Assembly: GCA_963210315.1 (NCBI GenBank)
Contig: OY723310.1
Location: forward strand, 744,001-808,000
Direction of reading: 5' to 3'
Length of the DNA: 64,000 nucleotides
Origin: Rhynchopus euleeides
Taxonomy: Eukaryota > Euglenozoa > Diplonemea > Diplonemida > Diplonemidae
Shown here: piece by piece, positions 10,601-19,496 of the stretch
How positions within the stretch are numbered: position 1 is the first letter of the stretch
Layout: the number at the start of each line of letters is the position of its first letter
Translations under genes and position numbers: made by a program
The notes under the pieces: model-generated
Seen by the model: only the letters and a program-made list of their open reading frames with translations
The model's database searches: none
Told to the model about the DNA's origin: nothing

Positions 10601-13302
10601 CCCCCCAGGCTTCTAACACACTGTGTCATGCCCCCCCAGGCTTCTAGCACACTGTGTCATGCCCCCCCAGGCTTCTAACACACTGTGTCATGCCCCCCCA
10701 GGCTTCTAACACACTGTGTCATGCCCCCCCAGGCTTCAAACACAGTGTGTCATGCCCCCCCAGGCTTCTAACACTGTGTGTCATGCCCCCCCAGGCTTCT
10801 AACACACTGTGTCATGCCCCCCCAGGCTTCTAGCACACTGTGTCATGCCCCCCCAGGCTTCCAGCACACTGTGTCATGCCCCCCCAGGCTTCTAACACAC
10901 TGTGTCATGCCCCCCCAGGCTTCTAACACTGTGTGTCATGCCCCCCCAGGCTTCCAGCACACTGTGTCATGCCCCCCCAGGCTTCTAACACACTGTGTCA
11001 TGCCCCCCCAGGCTTCAAACACAGTGTGTCATGCCCCCCCAGGCTTCTAACACAGTGTGTCATGCCCCCCCAGGCTTCCAGCACACTGTGTCATGCCCCC
11101 CCAGGCTTCTAACACAGTGTGTCATGCCCCCCCAGGCTTGTAACACACTGTGTCATGCCCCCCCAGGCTTCTAGCACACTGTGTCATGCCCCCCCAGGCT
11201 TCCAGCACACTGTGTCATGCCCCCCCAGGCTTCTAACACACTGTGTCATGCCCCCCCAGGCTTCTAACACACTGTGTCATGCCCCCCCAGGCTTCTAACA
11301 CAGTGTGTCATGCCCCCCCAGGCTTCTAGCACACTGTGTCATGCCCCCCCAGGCTTCCAGCACACTGTGTCATGCCCCCCCAGGCTTCTAACACAGTGTG
11401 TCATGCCCCCCCAGGCTTCCAGCACACTGTGTCATGCCCCCCCAGGCTTCTAACACTGTGTGTCATGCCCCCCCAGGCTTCTAACACACTGTGTCATGCC
11501 CCCCCAGGCTTCTAACACAGTGTGTCATGCCCCCCCAGGCTTCTAACACACTGTGTCATGCCCCCCCAGGCTTCTAGCACACTGTGTCATGCCCCCCCAG
11601 GCTTCTAACACACTGTGTCATGCCCCCCCAGGCTTCTAACACAGTGTGTCATGCCCCCCCAGGCTTCTAGCACACTGTGTCATGCCCCCCCAGGCTTCTA
11701 GCACACTGTGTCATGCCCCCCCAGGCTTCTAACACACTGTGTCATGCCCCCCCAGGCTTCTAGCACACTGTGTCATGCCCCCCCAGGCTTCTAACACACT
11801 GTGTCATGCCCCCCCAGGCTTCTAACACAGTGTGTCATGCCTCCCCAGGCTTCTAGCACACTGTGTCATGCCCCCCCAGGCTTCCAGCACACTGTGTCAT
11901 GCCCCCCCAGGCTTCTAACACAGTGTGTCATGCCCCCCCAGGCTTCCAGCACACTGTGTCATGCCCCCCCAGGCTTCTAACACAGTGTGTCATGCCCCCC
12001 CAGGCTTCTAACACACTGTGTCATGCCCCCCCAGGCTTCTAACACAGTGTGTCATGCCCCCCCAGGCTTCTAACACACTGTGTCATGGCCCCCCAGGCTT
12101 CTAGCACACTGTGTCATGCCCCCCCAGGCTTCCAGCACACTGTGTCATGCCCCCCCAGGCTTCTAACACAGTGTGTCATGCCCCCCCAGGCTTCCAGCAC
12201 ACTGTGTCATGCCCCCCCAGGCTTCTAACACACTGTGTCATGCCCCCCCAGGCTTCTAGCACACTGTGTCATGCCCCCCCAGGCTTCCAGCACACTGTGT
12301 CATGCCCCCCCAGGCTTCTAACACACTGTGTCATGCCCCCCCAGGCTTCTAGCACACTGTGTCATGCCCCCCCAGGCTTCCAGCACACTGTGTCATGCCC
12401 CCCCAGGCTTCTAACACAGTGTGTCATGCCCCCCCAGGCTTCTAACACACTGTGTCATGCCCCCCCAGGCTTCTAACACAGTGTGTCATGCCCCCCCAGG
12501 CTTCTAACACACTGTGTCATGCCCCCCCAGGCTTCTAGCACACTGTGTCATGCCCCCCCAGGCTTCTAACACACTGTGTCATGCCCCCCCAGGCTTCTAA
12601 CACACTGTGTCATGCCCCCCCAGGCTTCTAACACTGTGTGTCATGCCCCCCCAGGCTTCCAGCACACTGTGTCATGCCCCCCCAGGCTTCTAACACAGTG
12701 TGTCATGCCCCCCCAGGCTTCTAACACAGTGTGTCATGCCCCCCCAGGCTTCTAACACACTGTGTCATGCCCCCCCAGGCTTCAAACACAGTGTGTCATG
12801 CCCCCCCAGGCTTCTAACACACTGTGTCATGCCCCCCCAGGCTTCTAGCACACTGTGTCATGCCCCCCCAGGCTTCTAACACACTGTGTCATGCCCCCCC
12901 AGGCTTCTAACACTGTGTCATGCCCCCCCAGGCTTCTAACACAGTGTGTCATGCCCCCCCAGGCTTCTAACACACTGTGTCATGCCCCCCCAGGCTTCAA
13001 ACACAGTGTGTCATGCCCCCCCAGGCTTCTAACACACTGTGTCATGCCCCCCCAGGCTTCTAGCACACTGTGTCATGCCCCCCCAGGCTTCTAACACACT
13101 GTGTCATGCCCCCCCAGGCTTCTAACACACTGTGTCATGCCCCCCCAGGCTTCAAACACAGTGTGTCATGCCCCCCCAGGCTTCTAACACTGTGTGTCAT
13201 GCCCCCCCAGGCTTCTAGCACACTGTGTCATGCCCCCCCAGGCTTCCAGCACACTGTGTCATGCCCCCCCAGGCTTCTAACACACTGTGTCATGCCCCCA
13301 GG
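4700..13302. repeat. 31-bp satellite array with 2416-bp higher-order repeat
   Basis: About 277 head-to-tail monomers of 31 bp, each TGTGTCATGCCCCCCC followed by AGGCTTCTAACACAC or a close variant. Variants lie mainly in the last bases (AACACAC, AACACAG, AACACTG, AGCACAC, AAACACAG) and are arranged in a higher-order unit of 2416 bp: a unique CATGCCT variant lies at 7010, 9426 and 11842, and a monomer shortened by 2 bp lies at about 8080, 10496 and 12912. Before that the array contains a 992-bp (32-monomer) block and a 2633-bp unit (2416 plus 7 monomers). Open frames in it are artefacts of 93 bp being 31 codons. Confidence 0.97.
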
Positions 13303-13709
13303 CCGCCTTCCTCCCCCACTCCATCGCAGTCACTTCGTGGCTTTTCGGCGATCGCAGTGCTCCGTCCCTCCCGCTGCAACCAAGTGAGGCTTCCGTCCCG
13401 TTGCCCGTCACCACCTCGAGGGAGGTATCCCGGGGTTTCGGCAGCGTCGTCCGGCCCGCCGTCGCCTCACGCCGCCGACCTCCGCCAGTTCCGCCACTCA
13501 GGAAGCACAGCTTTGACACCCGCGCCCTCGTCACACACATCTCTACCGCGCCCCTGCGCTGTGCTCCTCCGTCTCGTTCGCACCCCCTTTACCCTTCACG
13601 CCCGTGCAGCTTCTCGCCTCGAGATGCAGCAGACACCCGTGAGCAGAGAAGGGAGTGTAGCAGTCCCCCGGTTCGCCCCCGGGTACCAAAGTAAGCCCGT
13701 GCAGCCCTG
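13303..13709. other. Unique GC-rich DNA after the satellite, no gene identified
   Basis: The array ends abruptly after a shortened C run. The next 400 bases are GC-rich and open in several frames on both strands, with no recognisable product. It could belong to the same unresolved gene as the open frame at 13710-14099. Confidence 0.3.
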
Positions 13710-14099
13710 TCACCAGCTTTCCGGCGTAGTCGTCGCCGGTGTCCGCTGAGGTTCCACAGGAACGGCCGGCAGACAACTTCGTGACAGGCAGCCGCCCTCG
13801 TTCCTGTGCCAGAAGTCAACAAACGCGTCGGTGATCAGCTCCCGCTCCGCGGCAGCCCTTTCGGTGACCTCGAAGGTGTGCACCAGTTCCGACTGCGCCT
13901 CGCGTTGCAGCTGCCCGCCCAACTTCTTCCCCTCCCGTCGCCCAGTCAGTGGTCGATCGCCTCCCTCTCGCGTGCCGCCAGCTTTGGGCCACACCCCGCT
14001 CGGCCCGCCTCGGCAGTTGTTGTCCCCAGTACGCGCGCCTCCCGGGTCGGGTTCGCGCCCACCCCCGCACGGGCGGCTCTCCGTGGGGGAGAGGCCCAC
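13710..14099 (-). CDS. Possible protein-coding remnant or exon, unknown
   Basis: A 129-codon minus-strand frame whose central part (about residues 58-100) has protein-like composition: charged and amphipathic, with EAQSELVHTFEVTERAAAE then ELITDAFVDFWHRNEGG. The flanks are low-complexity G/R/P. No family is recognised. It may be an exon of a spliced gene or a decayed gene; a neighbouring frame on the same strand (13816-14385) is more likely chance in GC-rich DNA. Confidence 0.2.
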   Translation of the reverse strand: MGLSPTESRPCGGGREPDPGGARTGDNNCRGGPSGVWPKAGGTREGGDRPLTGRREGKKLGGQLQREAQSELVHTFEVTERAAAERELITDAFVDFWHRNEGGCLSRSCLPAVPVEPQRTPATTTPESW

Positions 14100-14251
14100 C
14101 CTTTACCAGCCCCCTTGCGCATCGTTTTTTGAGCGCACGGGAACGCGCAGCACCCCCTGGCCATCGGCCAGTCGTCACCCCCCCGGCGCCCCACCGCCCC
14201 CCGCGTCCAGCGCAGGACAGCACATCCCCTGCTGACACTTTTGCGCGGGGG

Positions 14252-14324
14252 GCCGCGCGAAGCGCGGCCCCGCGATCCCACCCCCACCCCGCGCGAAGCG
14301 CGGGGTGGGGGTGGGGTCGCGGGG
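14252..14324. repeat. Two adjacent GC hairpins with GAA loops
   Basis: CCGCGCGAAGCGCGG at 14252-14266 is a small stem with GAA loop. Immediately after it, 14268-14294 and 14298-14324 form a 27-bp stem with one mismatch around another GAA loop (14295-14297). The stem is rich in CCCCACCCC and would be extremely stable as DNA or RNA. Confidence 0.85.
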
Positions 14325-14325
14325 C

Positions 14326-15438
14326 TGGGGGCATAGCTCTCAGTGGGCCCGTGGATGGTGTGGATGCATCCATGCATGCATCCACGGCATCCAGGGATGC
14401 CCGAAAATGTCAAAAAATGGATTTTCGATTTGACACAGGAAAATCGCTGGAAACCCCAAAAATCGACCAAAAAACGTCGGAAAACCGATTTTTGGGCCCA
14501 TTTTTCACCCAGAAACACGTTTTTGGGCCTCTGTGAAAAATCGATTTTTTGGTAAAACACACCCCGTGTGGTAGAGAAAATACGGCAAGAGTCTCGGTGG
14601 GTCGGAAGAGCAGATGGTTCCCGCAACAGCTCCCGGGGAGCGGCGGGTATTTCGCATAGGATGCCGGATGTGTGAACACGTTTGTGCGGTTTGCCCTGTG
14701 TTGTGTGAACATATGTGTATGTGTGTGTGTATGCTCCACCCAACCCGACACATTTTCTGTACTTCAGACAGGTAAGGTCACTCGACACGCGGGGGGGGGG
14801 GTTTTTTTGTTGTGTGTTTTTTCTGCCAGCCGACATCACTAGCGCCAGCGAGAAAAAAAAAACGCGTGACGAGTGACGGGTTGAGGTGGAAGCGATCAAT
14901 GCAAAAATCATCTGAAAGGAAGACTCGAGAGACTGCTGCTGTATTTTGGGAATTTTCGCGATTTTGACCAACTACTCGCCCAGCCAAATTCGATTTTTGG
15001 CTGAAAATTGCAGGGAAATGCAACAAATCAACGAATTAAGCCGTTTTAACCCCTTTCGTGGACTTTTTGGTTTCAGAAGGGTTTTAGGGGTGTCCATACC
15101 GGCCCTTGGCACATTTCCTTGAAATTTCATCCTCTGCAGGCAAACCGGGTATGGATGCCTGCATGCATGCATGCATTCATCCATGCATGCATGGATGTGT
15201 GCATGCATGCATCCATCCATCCATCCATCCATCCATCCAGCCATCCATCCATCCATGCAGGCATGCCTGCATGGATGCATGCATGCACACATCCATGCAT
15301 GCAGGCATACAGGCATTCATTCACTGCAGGCAGGCCTGCATGCAGGGCTTCGGAGCTCCAGCCTGTGTGTGGATGCATCCACAAAAGTTGTGGATGCATG
15401 CGCTGCATGCACGGGAAATACTGAGAGCTATGCTGGGG
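14326..15438. mobile_element. Candidate TIR element, about 1.1 kb, non-coding
   Basis: The left end GCATAGCTCTCAGT (14331-14344) is repeated inverted as ACTGAGAGCTATGC (15419-15432), and both ends run into ATGCATCC-rich DNA and G-rich flanks. The interior has no recognisable gene; it contains the GCATCCAT microsatellite near its right end and a TTTTTGGG/CCCAAAAA-rich stretch at 14400-14560. No autonomous transposase is present. Target duplication not resolved. Confidence 0.5.
15148..15405. repeat. ATGCATCC-type simple repeat
   Basis: Degenerate mixture of ATGC, ATCC and CAGGCATG words (for example ATCCATCCATCC at 15210-15237). Open frames here give only Met/His/Cys/Pro-Ser low-complexity peptides and are not genes. 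Confidence 0.85.
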
Positions 15439-15663
15439 GTGGGGGTGGGGGTTTAACCTTATCTTCCTTGGGGGTGCAGGACCTCCCCCAGGATTGACGA
15501 GTTGGGGGTATAGCTTGGCGGACGATGACGTGGTATCGACAGCGGCTTGCCCCCGCCCTGAAATAGGCGCGTGAACTCTTGCGTCACTTCGCACAGTGTG
15601 CATCATGTTCAAATGACACGCAGGAGCCAGTAGGCTGCCTTTCAAACGGGGTGCCTGTCCCTG

Positions 15664-15712
15664 CTGGACAGGGGGGTCTGGGGGGCGGAGCCCCCCAGCC
15701 GCCGGAGGCCAT
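15664..15712 (-). repeat. GC-rich hairpin repeat, copies 2 and 3
   Basis: Reverse-orientation copy of the 3848-3893 repeat, with core GGGGGGCGGAGCCCCCC followed by AGCCGCCGGAGGCC. A partial, diverged copy follows at about 15903-15935 (GGGGGGTCGAGCCCCCC then AGCCGCCG), also next to a GTGAAC word, so the flanks are shared too. Confidence 0.75.
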
Positions 15713-15941
15713 GGGAGTGAACATTTATTCCTGGTGGGCGCGGTTACTCACGGCATGGTCCCTCGGGGCCAGGCTGCGATGCCAGCACGCTAACCCAAAT
15801 TGCAAAACGGCGGGCGCAGATTCCGTGTGAATTGGGCTGCATCCTGGGTAGCCCGGACCCTACCCGATGTGACGATAAATTGTCGCGCAAGGACATGCCA
15901 CAGGGGGGTCGAGCCCCCCAGCCGCCGTAGTGAACGTCTGT

Positions 15942-16733
15942 TCACAGGTTGACATGATTCATGCCATGCCAAGCCCCTGACCAAATTCGGTGGGTCGTTG
16001 GGTCGATTGTTACGAAGAGCCCTGCCACCCACGTGTGCAGGACACGCCCGCCCGACATGTGCATTGTACAGCACCACACCAACTTCCCGTACGGATTTGT
16101 CTGCAAGCCATCCCCGACCCAAATGCCTCCTGTCTCACCGAGTCTGGAAATGCTGCCGCACACACTGCCACACCTGAACCCTGCAGGGGCTGCCTGCCGT
16201 TGGGTGGCTCGACGATCCGGCACAGGTCCTCCTGCAGCCACCTGATGCGCTCTTGCTTCGCAGAACTCGCCATCGTCACGCTTCTCCCTGACGCAGGCCT
16301 CCGCGAGCTGCTTCACCAGCTCCGCCTCCTCCGCGTCCCCCCGATGCAGCGACTGCGCGCGCTGGAGGGGGGCCCCGGATGGGAGGGCTAGGCGGTGCCG
16401 CATGGCTACACCTCGTGCAGGCTGCTGGATCGACGCCGCGGTCCCTGCAGCCGGATCGTCGCAAACCCCAGAGCTTGTGCGGCCAGGTGCAGGGCTGCGA
16501 CCTGTCTCGACCCGCATCTCCGCCCAGGCCCGCCCAGTCCCGTAGCTCACGTGTTTCATCGCCTCGGGGATGAACCCCTCCGGAACTGGGTTCGTCCCCA
16601 GCCGTACGGCCTTGTCATACAGCGCCCGTCTCCTGTATCGCTTTCATGAGCCGCTCGCGAGGGGGTGAAGGTGTAGCGCCCCTCGACGGGGTGCTGGAGG
16701 ATGGCCCTCAGGTCATCGGGCTCATCGCGGTGG
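15942..16733 (-). pseudogene. Frameshifted coding remnant, unknown protein
   Basis: Protein-like sequence runs right to left but changes frame. It starts near 16733 with DEPDDLRAILQHPVEGRYTF, shifts near 16645 to a frame reading KAIQETGAVYDKAVRLGTN and EAMKHVSYGTGRAWAEMR, continues through AEEAELVKQLAEACVREKR, and shifts again near 16270 (SAKQERIRWLQEDLCRIVEP) before ending in the frame that stops at 15942. Introns could explain some switches, but no clean donor/acceptor pair was found. Its composition resembles the protein encoded at 17537-19492. No family recognised. Confidence 0.35.
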
Positions 16734-17410
16734 TATTGACAACTTGAGGCCCCCTGTGGTTAAGCCCCCCCTTGCCAGACCCCCCAGGGGGGGCTTAAAC
16801 ACGGGGGATCCCAGGTAATAGCGTTTTCCTCGCTGCCTCCCGTGGGGTCTCGACAGCACTAGACATTTCGGCGCAGGTAGATTGCCTCCACTACAGGCTC
16901 ACCCTAGACGAAGAGGGTGTCGCCATGGGAACCAAAAACCTGATTAAGGGGTGTAGTGCTAACACGCCATGAACGCCTCGCCAACCTGGCCAATTTAGCC
17001 GGAGGGGTATCGGTCTACCTGGAACAATGAGACGCTCAAAATACCAAGGGAACCCGCACGTCTTCTATGGAATTCCCCTCAACGGGGAACACGCACCTGA
17101 CCTGGTGTCCCAAGGCCACGACGCCTCCCCCCACCTGGCACACCGGATCCCGCTGGACTGTGGGGACGCCACTAAAGTGATTGCGTAACACTGTGTTCAC
17201 CACCTCCGGTCTTCACGGTCAGGTGAAGATCAATTTTGCAGATGGCGACATGTCATGACCATGTCATGGGGTTCTTCGGGTGTCCCCATTCAGAAAACAC
17301 CCGAAAAATATGACAACTTTGCTAAACTGGACCCAACTCCCCACACTCTTTTTTTTGCCATTTTTTCCATTTTTGGGCTCACTTTTTCTCACTTTTCTCA
17401 CTCCAGAGCG
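16734..17410. other. No gene; one strong palindrome
   Basis: GTTTAAGCCCCCCCT on one side of the 16757-16803 region is matched inverted (TTAAGCCCCCCC against GGGGGGGCTTAA), forming a 12-bp stem. The remainder has no convincing frame or recognised repeat. Confidence 0.4.
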
Positions 17411-17495
17411 AAGGCCCCCATTATACATGTATAATACATGTATTATACTTGTAGTTATACATGTAAAATTTACAAGATCCCACCGTGGAAGGTCC
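17411..17495 (-). repeat. Solo arm of the AT-rich foldback element
   Basis: On the minus strand it reads CACGGTGGGATCTTGTAAAT, then palindromic TACATGTATAA words, then GGGGGCCTTCGCTCTG. These are the same outer sequences that flank the 1.5-kb element at 2872-4424, but only about 60 bp of AT-rich arm lies between them, so this is a deleted or unexpanded version. Confidence 0.75.
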
Positions 17496-17536
17496 CGGGG
17501 GGGGGGGGGGTGGTGGGGGTGGGGACGCTGCTCCGC

Positions 17537-19492
17537 CTACTCGCCCCGCTCCACCTCCGTCTGCAGCTTGCGCATGTAGACGCGCAGGCTGACCCCCGGC
17601 TCCCTCGTCTGGTTCCCGGGCTCGGCCTGCGCGCCCCCTTGCAGGATGCGCGCCTGCAGCCACTCCGCCGCTACGTCACCTGCCACCCTGGGCGAGAGGG
17701 GGCAAAGGCCATAGCTGGGGTGGAAGCAGTGCCTCCACGCCTCGACGGTGCGGGGGATGGCTCCTCCCATCGAGACGCAGGGGGCCATGCCGCGGGCCCG
17801 CGCTACCACCCCCTCGGCCCAGACACGGGACGCCGCAAGCTCCTGCAGAGCGGGGATGTTCGCCGCGGGCGTCTCGTCGTCCCCGTAGGCGTCGATGGCC
17901 TGGAGGTCGTCCTCGGGCTCCCACACGTTCGCCGGGTCGTCGTCGAACTCCATGGGGCCCGCCGCGTCACCCTGACGCAGCTCCTCCAGGCGTCTCGAGG
18001 ACGCGGCCGTCCGGCTGCGGCGCTGCCCGTCCCGGCGGGCCTGCGCGGCGTTGCGCATCATCGTCGCAGCAACCCCCTGGATCCCGCCAGCCCCACCGGG
18101 GGCTGTTCCGCCAGAGGTGCCAGAGGGGGCTGTGTTGAAGGTGTGGGAGCCTCCGCCCTGGCGGCGCCGCGCGGCCTGAGCGGGGCCAGACGGCTGGGCG
18201 CCTGCCGCCGTGACCGGAGCCGCAGAGGGCACACCAGAGGGGGCTGTGTTTGAGGTTTGGGAGCCTCCGCCCTGGTGGTTCTCTGTGGCCCCCGACCCCG
18301 ACGGCGGGCACTCTGCATGTTGGGCCTGCCCCTGCATGGGGGCTGGGGCAGCCCGGGAGGCACTCTCCGCCGGGGGCACGCTGTGGCCGTGGGTCGCGGA
18401 GGGCGCACCAGAGGGGGCTGTGTTTGAGGTTTGGGAGCCTCCGCCCTGGTGCATCTCCACGTCCTGGCCGGGAGCGACCGGCTCCTCCGCCACTTCCTCC
18501 TTCACCCGCGTTGGATGGTGCGCAGCCCCCGACGAGTCGTGCGGGGCACTCGGCTGCCTGGGCCCCATCGGCGTGTCGTGCATGCGGCTCGGGATGGGCT
18601 TCCGCCGGCGGGGGCGCGCCCGGGCGGACTCCAGGACCTCCCGCAGATCCGGGGTGACCGCGGGTTGCTCCGCAGGGTCTGGAGCGTCGACATCCACCGC
18701 CACCCGGTCAATGTAGCCTGGGCACCGCTCACCCCGCACTGCGCATGACGCGCACACTTTGCGCCAGCATCTGCCACACGCGTGATGCCTCGCGGAGCGG
18801 TCGAACGGGCGGCGGCACTTCTCGCACTCCTCCACCTGGCCCGCCGAGCCCCCCTGACGCACCATCTGCATGGGACTATCACCATCGCACCCCGTGACAT
18901 CCGCTGCCATCGGCTTCGGGGGAAGACCCGCCAGGTGCTGACGCATGGGCTCCGGCATAACTAGGGGCACGTAGTGCCCATGTTGCCCCCCCGTCCTCCG
19001 CAGACAGTGGGCGTCCACCACTGCACCCGCACCTACTGGGGACAGAAGCATCGGCTGGTGGTTGTCGATGAGCACGAGGACGACGCATCTGGTCACGCGC
19101 GCAGCCGCCGCCAGGGCGATGAAGTCCGCCCAGGTGCGCACGTCGTCGCTCCCTGCGCGCATCATCTGCTCGGCCCACTGGTTCGGACCCTCCTCCACCC
19201 GCATCCGGAGGTCCGGGTCGCGCATCGCCCTGCGGACTGCCTCTTGGCGCAGCCACCCGCTGGATTGCTTCACCGATCGGGCACCCAGCGTGGCCAACGC
19301 ATCAAAAGCACAGTCCCCCACCCGGAACGACCACCCGTCCGGCTCGACCAGGCCCAGCCGCGCCTGCTGCTGCAGGGACGACAAGCTCAGCCTCCCGTCC
19401 GTCTGGCCGCGCCACTCCAGCAATTGGGCCAGGGGGTCAGCCGCCACCCCACCCGCCGGCTGCGGGAGGTCCCCCTCCCCCTCCCCCTCCAT
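17537..19492 (-). CDS. OTU-protease-like protein with FYVE-like zinc finger
   Basis: 651 residues from the ATG at 19492 (MEGEGEGDL), chosen because the frame upstream of it is tandem-repeat DNA. Residues about 45-180 look like an OTU cysteine-protease fold: the putative nucleophile lies in VGDCAFDAL (about residue 59) and the putative histidine in GHYVPL (about 171). Residues about 221-259 form an eight-ligand zinc finger, CEKC then RHHACGRC then CASC and a final Cys, very like FYVE fingers. A low-complexity region follows with three copies of QGGGSQTSNTAPSG, then an acidic stretch and a C-terminal helical part. OTU enzymes remove ubiquitin; whether this one is active is unknown. A related OTU-like domain sits in the retrotransposon ORF2 at 50652-56495, so this could be a retroelement-derived gene. 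It starts exactly at the edge of the 1.23-kb repeat array. Confidence 0.6.
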   Translation of the reverse strand: MEGEGEGDLPQPAGGVAADPLAQLLEWRGQTDGRLSLSSLQQQARLGLVEPDGWSFRVGDCAFDALATLGARSVKQSSGWLRQEAVRRAMRDPDLRMRVEEGPNQWAEQMMRAGSDDVRTWADFIALAAAARVTRCVVLVLIDNHQPMLLSPVGAGAVVDAHCLRRTGGQHGHYVPLVMPEPMRQHLAGLPPKPMAADVTGCDGDSPMQMVRQGGSAGQVEECEKCRRPFDRSARHHACGRCWRKVCASCAVRGERCPGYIDRVAVDVDAPDPAEQPAVTPDLREVLESARARPRRRKPIPSRMHDTPMGPRQPSAPHDSSGAAHHPTRVKEEVAEEPVAPGQDVEMHQGGGSQTSNTAPSGAPSATHGHSVPPAESASRAAPAPMQGQAQHAECPPSGSGATENHQGGGSQTSNTAPSGVPSAAPVTAAGAQPSGPAQAARRRQGGGSHTFNTAPSGTSGGTAPGGAGGIQGVAATMMRNAAQARRDGQRRSRTAASSRRLEELRQGDAAGPMEFDDDPANVWEPEDDLQAIDAYGDDETPAANIPALQELAASRVWAEGVVARARGMAPCVSMGGAIPRTVEAWRHCFHPSYGLCPLSPRVAGDVAAEWLQARILQGGAQAEPGNQTREPGVSLRVYMRKLQTEVERGE

Positions 19493-19496
19493 TTTT

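Noticed and set aside
4700..13302. Regular short repeats resembling a CRISPR array, and Cys/Pro-rich open frames inside
   Set aside because: There are no unique spacers; the whole 31-bp unit repeats. Open frames result from three 31-bp monomers making 31 codons with no stop in any phase.
13946..14971. 341-codon minus-strand frame
   Set aside because: Runs across the GC hairpins and TIR element border; composition changes abruptly along it and no family is visible.
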